A stretch of DNA of 50,105 nt from the NCBI GenBank assembly GCA_025201845.1, contig MU603964.1:69121-119225 (forward strand), read 5' to 3'. Below, piece after piece: positions 1 through 10,658 of the stretch (its first letter is position 1; each line of letters starts with the position of its first letter). Below the pieces are notes generated by a model. It did no database searches, was not told the DNA's origin, and was given only the letters and a program-made list of their open reading frames with translations. A program made the translations under genes and the position numbers. The DNA is from Martensiomyces pterosporus (Eukaryota; Kickxellomycota; Kickxellomycetes; Kickxellales; Kickxellaceae).

Positions 1-3000
1 CATCCTTGAGTTTTGGAACGGCGAATCCAGTGAACCCAGAATGAAGTGCTGCAGGAGAAGGCTCTGTGTGAGGTTCCTCAGCGGTTGGCGACTTGGGCTT
101 ATCCTTGATTGTTGCAGCGGCAGGCGCGCCTGGTGGCACAAATGCCGTGAAGGAAGCGCCTGGCTTGCCAAATGACATCGACGAGAATCCTGGTGCGGCG
201 CTCTTCGTAGCTGCTGCCAGGGACAGCCCGCCAGTTGGTTGGAACCCGCTGATGGCTGGAACCTTGGCTGGAGCCTCCACAGCTGGCTTTGGTGCCGGTG
301 CACCTGGTTTGGCTGCTTCGCACACAGTGCACTTAGCTGCACTCGGTGGGTTCTTCAGGTCGCAGGTGTTGCATTTCCATTCGCCATCTTTCAACTGAGC
401 AATGGCAAATCCTCCAAAGCCCGACGAAAGGGGTAGGCGTGATTCTGGAGCAATCTGCGGCTCTTCTGCCTCTTCATCTGTCCCGTCGACTTCGCCATCT
501 GTTTCTGCCTCCGCACCGCTTTCCCCAATCTCCTCGTCCTCTTCCTCGTCCTCTTCCTCGTCCTCTTCCTCGCCCTCTTCCTCGTCCTCGAACTCTGGAA
601 CCGGCGGGTTCTCCGTGATTTTAAGCTTTCCAAACGCCTTGACGTAGCGTTCCAAGTTAGGCATTGGGGCAGGCTTGGGAACAACGCTGCCTTGATCCTG
701 GCTTATCTGGTAAGAGTAGCTGCTCTTCGCCTTTGGCGTGCAGATAAGAGACGTTGTGCGGTTGGGTCTTGTAAGAGCATCCTTGACAAGAGACTGCTGT
801 CTGCGAGCCTGGATATAAGCAGCAGCGTTGGAAAACACCGAAGCTGTTGTGGTGCTATCGTCATTGCCTATCGCAGCGTTGCTGTCAAGCACCAGCGATC
901 CTCTGCGGTTGGCTTTTGCTGACCGAGGGACCAGCTCGCGGACATGCGAGTGAGGGAAATGCGGGTTGCTCGAGCTGTTGTCGCTGGGTCTGAGCGAAGG
1001 CGACAGTGCCAGGGAGGCCATTTGACTAGTGAAATCCTGGCCGCCAGGCACCTTCGTGCTAGACTTGCTGCCGATGACCAAATCCTCGGCATCAAGACCA
1101 AACCCGCCGCTGCGTCTGCCATATGTGGGTGTGCCGAACAGAACCCCCTTAGGCGACCATGGCGTTCCACTAGCAGCGGTCCTGAGGGGGCTGCCAGTGA
1201 GCGTCTGAGCAAGGCGGTTGCCGGTGTTGCGGTGCGACGAAGATGGCGCTGCTGCTGATCTTGCGAGCGGCGATCCAGCATCGATGCTATCCACAAGCAC
1301 CGAGAGCTCTTCGAGCTCGTCGTTCTTTTTGTGCAGCGTCTTTCCTACATTCTGCAGCGTGCGCAGGACCGAGTCCATAGTCGGAGCACGCAGCGGCTGT
1401 GGCACTTCCTTCCGCGCACTCCCAACGCGGTCAGCCATGGACTGGACGACTTGCTTGACGTCATCCACTCTGTTGCTGATAAGCCCAGCAGCGCTCTTCA
1501 AGCGGTATTGGTAGTCGCGCTGCAAGGGGTTCAGGCCGCCATCAATGGTTGCGTTGGGCTCCGAAGTAACAGAGGCTGCCGAGTCCAGAATACGGCCGAT
1601 TTCCTCGCGCTTCGTCTCCATTTTCAGGCTGCTAGACTGCTGGCTAGAAACGGTCTTGCGGCAGGTCTTCAGCTCGTCCTTGGAGACATCCAAGGCTGCA
1701 AGCAAGATGCTGGCAATATCGTTAAAGCTGCCCGAGTCGTCGATGCTCATGGACTCAAGTCTGGCGGTGGCCGAGGCCAGGCTCTGGACCGTTTCATCGA
1801 TCTGGATGGGCGGCAGGCGTGCCGAGCGTACTTGCGCAATGGTCACCTTTGTGCGCTTGACGGACTCATAGAACGACCTGAGCTCACTATCGAATGCATT
1901 GCAGGTTGCTGCATACTGGTTGCTGATAAGCTCCTGCGACTTTTGCTCAAGTTCACGCCTCAGCTCTTCGCGCCTCCTCTCCTCCTGGCGCTTCTCCCCT
2001 GCCTCGCGCTTCTCCACCTCCCCCCTGGCAGCCAGCACGCGCTCCCTACTCAAGCCCAGCGGCGCTTTGTTGACCGAGGCAGAGCCATCCTTGCTGGACT
2101 CTCCCGCCGGAGAAATGGCTTGGGGCGGCGAAGTTAGGGGCGTTGCCTTGTTATCCCAGCGTTTGGTCGGGTGCATCTCCGACCCCGACGAATTGCCCGA
2201 GTTCTCGCCTGAACCAGCGGCCATCTCTCGCGTGCGCACACCCTTACGGGCAAGCAGACTGGGCGACTCGCCTTGAGCAGCAGGCTTGTTTATAGAGCCA
2301 AACAAGCTGGCTGGTTTATTGCCAAACATGAGTTCAGCAGGCTTGCGCAGCGATTCGGCGTTGTTGCCTGTGCTGAGTGAAAAGCCGGTGCCGAATCCAC
2401 CACCCATGCTGCTGCTGCCGGCACCAGTGCGACCCAAACTGCCAAATCCAGAAAGGGCGTCTGCTACATCTCCCAAGTCCTTCCCGCCAGCGGTAGAAGC
2501 CGCAGAAGCCGCAGCAGATCCAAAGCCGCCAAAGCTAGTGGCACTTCCAAACGGCACTGATGCGGGTTTATTGGCACTAGGACCCTTAGAGCTGGGAGCG
2601 GCATCTGCAGCCTCCAGCTTCTTCTCCTCGCCAGCGGCCTTGGCTCCTAGGAGCGGATTCTTTGGCGGGGCTGATGAACCGGGTTTCCCTTTATCCACAG
2701 AGTCGAAAATCGATGGACCCTGGGCAGGGGCATCGAATATGCTGGTGCCACTGCTTGCGGCAGACTGCGCAAAGCTAGCAAAGGACGTCGGGCCTTGCTG
2801 TGCGCCAAGCTTTGCTGCGCTGCCAAAAATGGGCTGGCCAGTGATACCTGCAGCCGAAGGACCCCTGGCGACCGGAGCGGCCTTATTTGACATCCCGAAT
2901 GCTGGCTGGCCAGATGGGCCAAAGGTTGGTTTGAATCCCGAGAGCCCGCCGAAGCCGCTCGGCTGGCTGGCGTTTCCAAACGCGCCAAACCCAGAGCTTG

Positions 3001-4850
3001 CTGCCTCTGATTTCACAGGAGGCCTCCCAAACGACGACCCAAGCGAGGAGCCAAACGCGTCGCCAGGCGCAAATGCCGCTGCTTTGGCAGGTGCAGGTGC
3101 TGGGACAGCAGCAGCAGCAGCAGCAGCAGTTTCTGGCTGCGCAGATGCTTCCGCCACAAGCTGGCTGATCTGATTGACCATGCCCACACAGGGCTGGCTG
3201 CGCTTCATCTCCCATGTGTTGTAGATATAGTATCCCAGAAGACAGGCATCGGTGCTCAAAATCCATACGATCGGGACAGGCTTGTTCAGCGCAGTCGACT
3301 CGGAGGCGTCCAAGGGCGGAAGCTCACGCTGTCCAGTGTAGTCGATAACCATCCCCAGTGACGCCGTGTCGGTTTCGTCCTTGTTCACAACCGCAAGAGG
3401 CATGGTTGGCATGTACCCCTCCATTTCCCAGACGCCCCACGCAGGCGAGTCATCGGCTGATTCGCTGCCGCTAACAATGCACGGCTGTCCCTGGCCAATC
3501 GTCTTGATCTCCGTAGACGCTGTTCCGGACATGATGATGATATGCGGTGCGCTCTTGCCCCAGTCCTGGACACTAGCGAAATGGTATCCAGGGTGGCGCG
3601 CTGGGAAATCCATGGCAGAGCAAGGGTCGGCAACATACAGCCACTCAACCGGGGCATTCTTCGCCTTCTGGGTGACGATGTACATGGCAGTCATGGTTTC
3701 CTCAATCTCGTCCTCATCGTCGCTGGTGCCGTTGCCGCCTCCGCCATTGTTCGGAATGGCTGCTCCTTCGGGGAGCTTGCCATAGACGGTGGCAAACGTG
3801 TAGTTGTCGATCCAGTCAACGGCCAAAACAGACGCGCCACTCTCGATGTTTCCATCCTTAGACTGCGGCAGAATGGTGCGCTTGACAGTGCCGTCGGTGG
3901 GCAGCAGCTGCATGAGTGCAGCCTTTGAGTCTCCGCACACGATCTGCTTGCCCTTGCGTGACCAGCAAATTGCGGTGGCATGGGTGTTGTCGCTGCGGTA
4001 AATGGTTTTATGCGATCCATCCGACATGTCGGCCATGACGACGTCGCCAGCCAAAGTGAGCACGGCGATCAGGCTGGGAATGGCCCCGGGGTTGGGTCGC
4101 ACGTCCCTGAGCTCCTCGCCAAGGTTGATGGCCCTTTCAGGGGTAGTGCTGCCATTTTGGAGTAGACTGAGCGCAGAGAATACGAGGATGGCGCCGCTAA
4201 TAGTGGCGACTATCACGCGAAGCTCGTCAGAGCTGACGCCAACATGGGTAACTTTGCCCTGGGCCGAGAGATCGATCTCCTTGAGCCCCGAAAGCTTCAC
4301 GGGCTCGTTTGTAGGGCTGTCCTCCGCACTGACGAGTGCCTCTTCGGCATCCGTGGTTTTGAACACCGATATTCCTACATGTAGCGAGCGGCTGTTGGTG
4401 CAGGTTGAGTAAGATGAAAATGGCGAAGTGTGCTGATAGAGGGAACAGAGCTGTCTGCATGGGCTGGCTGCTCCTTCCTTTTGTTCAGCCGCTCTTACCT
4501 TTGGGCGTTCCAGCCACCATATATCCATAGGTGTTGGAAATAGCAAGTAGTCTGGAGTAAGCCGGTGTCTCGCGCCTGTTCGTAGAGAACGGCGTTTCAG
4601 AAATACGCAGACACGTGTCTGTCTTCAGCTGGTGAAGCTGAATGCTCTACAGGCAAGAAGGACAGGAAGGACAGGAAGGGCAGGCCGTGGGAGGCTCTGC
4701 TTGCAAACAAATCAGTAAATAGAGCCTGTGGCGTGGAATTGCGCGCTTTGGAGCTTGCTGTCTACTACTTGCCTGCACATTCTGCTCCTCTAGCTCAAAC
4801 ACGGCGTCGGCGCCAGCTGACGCGGTGTTTACGTTAAAGGGCGTGCTCAT
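1..4850 (-). CDS. Nup159/Nup214-like FG nucleoporin with RanBP2-type zinc finger (3' end off window)
   Basis: Predicted cytoplasmic-face nuclear pore protein for mRNA export. I build three exons: 4773-4850 (26 codons, start MSTPFNV), 4499-4646 and <1-4374. Phases 0 and 1 agree at both junctions. Intron 1 (4647-4772) has a GC donor (CAG|GCAAGT) and a long pyrimidine tract; intron 2 is 4375-4498. Exon 2/3 reads RLLAISNTYGYMVAGTPKG then ISVFKTTD, the first blade of the Nup159/214 beta-propeller (about residues 27-450). An FG region (GFGAFGN, PIFGSA, SLFGS; about 475-770) and a charged coiled-coil region (about 845-1115) follow, then an acidic stretch near 535-600 nt. At about residue 1404 the motif WKCNTC-x3-N-x6-CTVC fits the RanBP2 zinc finger (C-x2-C-x3-N-x6-C-x2-C). 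The segment before it (GFGGFAIAQLKDG) recurs at the window edge as GFTGFAVPKLKD, so a second finger probably follows. The frame stays open to base 1. The propeller assignment comes from motifs, not alignment. Confidence 0.85.
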
Positions 4851-5299
4851 AGCTCTTTCCGTTGAACAGAGAGTGGGCCGTTTCCGTAGTAGCTGCTGTT
4901 GCTTGCTGATTCTCCTGTTGTGTGCTGAATCTAGCCTACTGGCAAAGTAACCTCAAAAGCCTGAAAAAGCAGGTGTCTGGATGCAAAAGCGAGGCCAAGA
5001 GAGCAGAAGAGAAGGTGCGGGAGCAAGCAAATACGCTGGCATCTTGGCTGGACACGGGGCGCTGGCTGGCTTTGGCGCTGCGAATTTTTGGCTGTGGTGA
5101 AGTGATCTGAGTATCAGCGCTGATTAGCGAGCGACGTACTCGCGCCCAACGTCCAAGCCACCCTGGCAGCCCTTGTCCTTTGCCACCAGCAGCACAGCAA
5201 GGAACGAAATAATTAAAGTATATAACCAGCGAGGCGGAGAGAAAGACAGAAAAGCAAAGTATATGTAGAGAAAAAGAGACCACGCACATTCATTATTTT
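4851..5299. promoter_or_regulatory. Intergenic: nucleoporin 5' flank and cyclin 3' flank
   Basis: These 449 bases separate two minus-strand genes. They must hold the nucleoporin promoter and the cyclin terminator. I see no convincing ORF, TATA box or repeat, only short frames on both strands. Confidence 0.5.
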
Positions 5300-7161
5300 C
5301 TACACCACGCCTTGGTTCAGAGCAGCAATCGCAGCAGTGTCGCCTGGGGAAGACGAAGCCAGTGTTGATCCCGATGATGGGTGCTGAGCAGCATAGCTAC
5401 TGGGGTCGTTAGCCGCGCTGCTGGCATGCTTTGTTGCCATTTGGTTCGCGCTGCTCGTCTGGTGGTACTTGTCGCGCACGTAGGTGTATGGGTTGGAGTA
5501 GTACACTCCGCTGGGTCCTGGGTAGGACATGTGGCGGAGAGCGCGCTGTGATCGCGATGTGGCACTATTCCGCGACACTTGCCTCGCCTGCTGCTGCTGC
5601 TGCTGCTGCTGTTGGTAGTTGTATGCCATCAACACTTGCTGCTGTTGTCGCTGCTGCTCCTGCTGCTGCTCCTGCTGCTGCTCCTGATGCTGTTGTTGTT
5701 GGTAGTAGCATTGGCTGTTTGGTGATTGCAGTTGCGGGGCGTTCGTGTAGTTGGCCGGCACCTGGGCGTAGAAGCTCGGACTCTGCATCTGATCAAAGTA
5801 GTGTGTGTGGACGTTTACCAGTTTCGGGAGACAGCCAGAGAACAGATCTGTGCCGATTGCCTGCAAAACCTCGGGCTGCACATTCAGGTCAAAGTCGATA
5901 ATGCTCAGAAACTGCAGCTCGAGGGTGTTTAGCTCCATGACTGGGAGACCGCCAACCTAAACCAGATCCCGCACGGGTTTGTTGAATTGCGTTCTTTTTC
6001 TTGGTTAGCGAGCTGAATGTTGCATGTCGGCGCACCTCGGGGCGTTTCGGCACAAGGCAAAGCATAAAGAACAGCTTGTGTAGGGGCAGAACGGCTGTGC
6101 GGCTGTGGTGCAGGATTTGCTGGCTGGGTACATATTTGCATATCAGCCTGCCATCCGCCCACTCCCGCTCCCACTCCAACCACACTCGTCGCATCATCTC
6201 AAGCAGCGCTGGAAAGACAGCGTATCGGGCAAAGTATGAAATGCAGAAGCACAATATATCAGGCATTGTGCATCATGCGCGATGCCTATCCTCCCATTTG
6301 TCATGTTTGGACAATACGATGGGATATGCAACTTGCCAGCATGCCCGCTCACCACTGCTGCTGCTGCTGCCGCCACCGCCTATCGTAGCTAGCACCTGTG
6401 GGGACATCACGCACAGCGAGTAGTCTATGTAGGCGCAGATGCTGGCGGTGATGCCATTAAGCCTGACAATAGATGGATGCAGCGGAGCGCCATTGCTGCC
6501 GCTGCCGCTGCTGCACGGCTCAGCAAGGTATATCGCAGCACCTGCTCGGTGCGTGGGCTTGTGTGGAGTGCAATGACGTGTGAGCGAAAGAGCATGGCGC
6601 AGCGAATTGATTTTGGGGAGGAGGGTGCTCGAGGAGCAGGCGCCTGGAGACCCAAGCACACGCCAGTGCAGCCCAAAAGCCCTTCCCGATTAGTGTGAAG
6701 GGCAGGCCCCCACTGGGCCACTCATCCAGCAGCACGTATTGATGAAAGGAGAGCACACATACCTTGGCGTACCGGGAATTCGTAAAGAAAACGTCAGAGT
6801 ACCACTTTGACGCAATGGTGACGCCGGTGATAACCAGGCGGTGGATGGAGTAGGCGTCGACTGAAAAGGGCATTTGCCTTCGTGCACACCGGTCAATCAT
6901 TTGCTGCATGTAGACAATGAGGCCCAGAAACACCTCGTTCTGGCACGGGCAGTACTTGACTATGCGCGATATGTATGTTTCCAGGTCGATGGTGGGGACG
7001 GACCGGGCGTGGAATAGGGTCAGCGAGGAATGGCGTTCGTGGGCACCAGGGTCCTGGGACTGCAGAGCCAGAGCGCGGGAGCAGCCGGTAACATCGTCCA
7101 AGTAAGCTGACACGCAGCGCACTGTCTCCTGCACAGGCGTGGTGGCCAAATTGAACGCCAT
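5300..7161 (-). CDS. Pho80-type (PCL) cyclin with polyQ C-terminal region
   Basis: Regulatory subunit expected to bind a Pho85-like CDK in phosphate or nutrient signalling. Two exons, 6763-7161 (133 codons) and 5300-5956, give 351 residues. The 806-base intron has AAG|GTATGT and TTTAG|GTTGGC borders, phase 0. Across the join the protein reads NSRYAK then VGGLPVMELNTLELQFL, the hallmark of Pho80/PCL cyclins (RYAKVGG followed by ELN.LE). Upstream, a helix with LIVYMQQMIDR and ITGVTIASKWYSD belongs to the cyclin box, about residues 50-165. The C-terminal half is low complexity with several glutamine runs coded by CAG/CAA. The short exon-2 frame alone would start at an internal Met and lose the cyclin box, so the spliced model is clearly better. 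The exact PCL subgroup (Pho80 versus Pcl6/7) cannot be told by eye. Confidence 0.9.
5588..5700. repeat. CTG/CAG trinucleotide tracts coding polyglutamine
   Basis: An uninterrupted run of eight CTG units begins near 5588. A second, mixed tract of CTG, CTC and TTG units spans about 5638-5700. On the minus strand both code glutamine with some glutamate in the cyclin tail. Such tracts vary in length between strains. Confidence 0.9.
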
Positions 7162-7996
7162 TTATGTCGAGTCAAAAAGGGAGGGATAGAAGAGGTGGAG
7201 AGAGAAAGCAGCCAGGAGCCTTTAGGACAGGCAGTAGAGGGAAAAGGGGGACAATGCGTGCACGCGAAAAGGGCAGGGCAGCTGAGGCGATAATCAGCAA
7301 CAGCAGCTGCTTTGATAGATTGATGCGGTATGGGGTGCTCGGCACAGCAGCAGCAGGGTCGACAGTGATGGCGGTGGCGATGACAGCGGGAGCTAGCGTG
7401 CGCGGTAGAGCTAAAGTGGAGGAGTTGTGCGGAGGAGAAGAGCAATGGAGCGGAGGGAGCCTTGCTTTTTCCTCCTGTCATCCTTTGTGCTCGCCGAGGC
7501 TGGAAGAGGGGGTGATTACTAACCCCGTGCAATGAGCGGTGCTGTGCTTGTGTGCTTGTGTGCCTGTGTCTCTGTCTGTCTCTGTGCCTCTGTGCTTGCG
7601 GGTGCTCGTGAACGAGGATCGCGGGAATGCGCAGGCTGGGTTGGGTGCGATCCTCTCTGCCCGCCCCAAGAAGGACAGGAAAATGGACCGACCGTGCGTA
7701 GCAAAAAAAAAAAAAAAAACAACCGGCCGCTCAATGAAAAAGTTTTCTGCTCCCACCCGACCTCAACATTCATGCCCCCACAGGCGAGCGCTGCTTCTGG
7801 TGGCGAGATCAGCCGCGGTAGCCACACCCGCTGTGGTGATTGAAACCCAACATTACTAATGAGCACCGCCTAGTCACACCACAATCACAGCCCTCTCTGC
7901 CGCTGGCCATGCCCCTCTTTCTGTGACTACAGCACCTCGTATTCGCATTTTCGCCTGTTTAACACCTGCTTCGGAATCAGTGTGCCCTCGCACGAA
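7162..7996. promoter_or_regulatory. Divergent promoter region: cyclin / methionine synthase reductase
   Basis: This 835-base region lies between two genes read outward. It holds a GT/CT-rich low-complexity stretch (about 7540-7600) and a 17-base A run (7703-7719), both common nucleosome-poor promoter features. The overlapping short frames on both strands are unconvincing. No clear TATA box is visible. Confidence 0.55.
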
Positions 7997-10342
7997 ATGC
8001 CAGACGCAACCACCTTTGTCGACACGCGCGTCGCTTTCCTTTACGCCTCGCAGACTGGAAATGCAGAGTCCATTTCGTACAACCTCTACGAGGAGGCCGT
8101 CAAGCGCGGCTACCAGGCTTCATGGCACGTTCTCGATGACTACGAGAAGTTTGGCTTCAACGATCTGAGAACCGTTGTGTTTGTGGTGTCGACTACAGGC
8201 GACGGCGACCCGCCGGACAACTCAGCCAAGTTCTGGCGTGTCCTGCGAAAGGCAACCAGAGGCAACCCCAGCGCATACTCCCACCTGCGGTACACAGTCC
8301 TTGGCTTGGGCGACACCAACTACTCGAACTTTTGCAACACCGCTCAGCGCCTGGACAAGCAGCTGCAGGCTGCCGGGGCTACTGCGTTCTACCCCAAGGG
8401 CCTTGCCGACGACGGCACAGGGCTCGAGGAGGTCGTGGAGCCATGGATTGACGGCCTGTGGCCAGCCCTGTCCACCGTGGCTGCTCGGAACTCGGCTGGC
8501 TCCCCTGCCAGTGGCGAGAAGGAAGAAAGCAGTGGCGAGGCAGCCGATGCCGTCAATGTTGCTGCTGCCATTGCGGAGCTGGCGATCGATGGCCCGCCTA
8601 CTGATGAGCCACCAGCTGCCCAGGCGCATGTCCACCAGCCCCTGCTCCTTGACTTCCGGCCGCTGGCCACGCTCAAGTCGATCACTGGCGCACCGCGTGT
8701 TCCGTCGACTGTTTGCAGCATGTCTCCGCTGGACGCCGACGGCGCCAAGGCGTATGAAGGGAATAGGCATGGCGCATCAGCTAGCCTTGTTTGCCCGCCA
8801 TGGCTCTCGCCAGCCCAGCCCACCACCACCACCACCACCACTGCTGCTGCTGCTGCTGGTAGTGGCGCTATTGCCACCACAGCTGGCGACGACAGCGATG
8901 CCAGCCTGGCTCCGTTCCCAGCAACAGTCCTTTCCTCAACTTGCCTCACTGCACCTGAGGCTCTCAAGCGCACACTGCTTCTTGAGCTCGATCTCTCCGA
9001 CACTCTCGCCAAGAGTGTGCAGGGGAGCTGGCAGGCAGGCGACGCATTCAGCATCTATGCTCCAAACAGCCAGGCCTTGGTTTCTGCTCTGCTGGCAAGA
9101 CTTGCAGTCAGCGACGAGGAGGCTCGGCGTCCTGTTCTTTTGAAGCAGAAAGACGAAAAGATCGCACTCCCAGCGCACCTGCAGCGCTTCACATCTACCC
9201 CGGCATCCGTCCACGATATACTCCTCTGGGCTGTCGATGTATGCTCTGCGCCCCGCAAGCCGGTTGTGCGCGCACTGGCCGACTGCTGCACAGACTCCGC
9301 CGACCGCGACCGCCTTTTGTATCTGAGCAGCCGGCAGGGGCTGAAGCTGTTTGAGGAGCTGCGTCGCCAAGCACCCACCACCCTCGACATTCTGCATGCC
9401 TTCCCATCGTGCACCCCGCCAGTCAGCCGTCTGCTCGAGCTGCTCCCCCCGCTTGCGCCGCGCTCTTACTCGATCTGCAATGCGCCCGAGGTCGATGCAT
9501 CCAAGTGGCGAATTGCCTTCAATGTTGTTGAGTATGAGCTGGACGTCGTTGACCCATTCTCCGGCGGCGAGGACAACGGCAGCGGCATCACCAGCCCCGC
9601 TAGCGCTGCCGAGCCAGCCAAACCAGCCAAGCTCCGCCGCCGCGGCGTCTGCACGCCCTGGCTAGATAGCCTGTCGATCGCACCGGAGCCAAGGAGGGTC
9701 TTGGTCGCTAAGCGCCCGAACATCAGTGGGTTCCACCTGCCTTCCGCATCCACTGGCCCCGACCCCCGGCCTGTAATCATGGTTGGCCCCGGCACGGGTG
9801 TTGCGCCATTCATCGGATTCTTGGAGCAGCGCGCCAAGGAGCTGGAGTCTGCTGGCATTGCGCCAAGCGACGGCCCGCTCACATGGCTGTTCTTTGGCTG
9901 CCGCAGCTCTGCCCACGACTATCTGTTCAAGTCGCAGCTTGAGCAGTGGCACAAAGACGGCATCCTGTCTCGGCTGTCCGTCTGCTTCAGCCGTGACGGT
10001 GCGGCGAGAGAAAAGCTGGGAGCCGAAAAGTACGTTCAGGACGACATGGTCCGCCATGAGCAGGAGATTGCTGACCTGCTTGTGAACAAGGATGCGCTGC
10101 TGTTTGTTTGCGGCGACGCTAAGGGCATGGGCAAGGATGTTAACGAGACCCTGGCGGACATCATCTGCCGCTACGCTGCCGATAAACCCGAACTCGTGGA
10201 GCGACTTGTCGCTGATCTGCCAGCCACGGCAAAGTCAAAGGATGCCGGGAGCTCGGATGGGCAGCTGGCAAAGGTCCAGGCTCTGCAAGTGCTCATGCGG
10301 TGGTCTGCCGAGAAGCGGTACCTACGTGATCTGTGGGCGTAG
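7997..10342 (+). CDS. Methionine synthase reductase (diflavin, NADPH-dependent)
   Basis: Predicted to reactivate oxidised cob(II)alamin on B12-dependent methionine synthase, passing electrons from NADPH through FAD and FMN. Length is 781 residues from ATG 7997; a longer frame begins only with GTG at 7982. The FMN domain (about residues 8-155) carries YASQTGNAE, STTGDGDPPD and LGLGDTNYSNFCN. The segment GLEEVVEPWIDGLWPAL is typical of MTRR and less so of the related Tah18/NDOR1. A variable linker with Thr and Ala runs follows, then the FAD domain with RSYSICNAP (about 488) and the NADP domain with GPGTGVAPFIGF (about 596). The C-terminus EKRYLRDLWA carries the aromatic residue that shields FAD. 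NDOR1 or cytochrome P450 reductase are the alternatives. The FCN motif and C-terminal tail favour MTRR. The partner MetH is not in the window. Confidence 0.85.
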   Translation: MPDATTFVDTRVAFLYASQTGNAESISYNLYEEAVKRGYQASWHVLDDYEKFGFNDLRTVVFVVSTTGDGDPPDNSAKFWRVLRKATRGNPSAYSHLRYTVLGLGDTNYSNFCNTAQRLDKQLQAAGATAFYPKGLADDGTGLEEVVEPWIDGLWPALSTVAARNSAGSPASGEKEESSGEAADAVNVAAAIAELAIDGPPTDEPPAAQAHVHQPLLLDFRPLATLKSITGAPRVPSTVCSMSPLDADGAKAYEGNRHGASASLVCPPWLSPAQPTTTTTTTAAAAAGSGAIATTAGDDSDASLAPFPATVLSSTCLTAPEALKRTLLLELDLSDTLAKSVQGSWQAGDAFSIYAPNSQALVSALLARLAVSDEEARRPVLLKQKDEKIALPAHLQRFTSTPASVHDILLWAVDVCSAPRKPVVRALADCCTDSADRDRLLYLSSRQGLKLFEELRRQAPTTLDILHAFPSCTPPVSRLLELLPPLAPRSYSICNAPEVDASKWRIAFNVVEYELDVVDPFSGGEDNGSGITSPASAAEPAKPAKLRRRGVCTPWLDSLSIAPEPRRVLVAKRPNISGFHLPSASTGPDPRPVIMVGPGTGVAPFIGFLEQRAKELESAGIAPSDGPLTWLFFGCRSSAHDYLFKSQLEQWHKDGILSRLSVCFSRDGAAREKLGAEKYVQDDMVRHEQEIADLLVNKDALLFVCGDAKGMGKDVNETLADIICRYAADKPELVERLVADLPATAKSKDAGSSDGQLAKVQALQVLMRWSAEKRYLRDLWA

Positions 10343-10658
10343 ACACCATCATCTAGGCATCCCCCATTTGTTTAGCCTCTACGCCAAAAATAAAAGCCAC
10401 AAGCCGTATTTGCCTGCCAGCGCGCAGTAGCGGCACACGTGCATTTTCTAAAAATTTTCATGCCGCTTTTCCTCCTCCTTTCGCAGCCTCTGTACACTTT
10501 CTTTTTTCGCCTTGCTCAATCCTCGTTGTGCATTCTTTATTTCCCTTCTTTCAGTGGTCCATTGAGGCTTTCCATTCCCTTAAGGCGTTGGCATAACAGC
10601 GGACACGGAGGACCACGCATACACACACACACACACGGTGCCAGAATTTCAATGAAGA
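10343..10658. terminator. 3' flank of the reductase and 5' flank of the next gene
   Basis: These 316 bases contain an AATAAA-like signal about 45 bases after the reductase stop (AAAAATAAAAG near 10386). A pyrimidine-rich stretch (10470-10580) and an (AC)n run at about 10617-10636 follow, before the next start codon. Confidence 0.5.

Noticed and set aside
1331..2137. Plus-strand frame of 268 codons
   Set aside because: It opposes the coiled-coil part of the nucleoporin and has no domain sense; same antisense effect.
2286..3173. Long plus-strand frame (295 codons, Ala/Pro/Leu-rich)
   Set aside because: It mirrors the FG-repeat part of the minus-strand nucleoporin; GC-rich bias leaves the complementary frame open.
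7982..7996. Upstream GTG start for the methionine synthase reductase
   Set aside because: Nuclear fungal genes start at ATG, and the ATG at 7997 lies directly before the conserved FMN domain.
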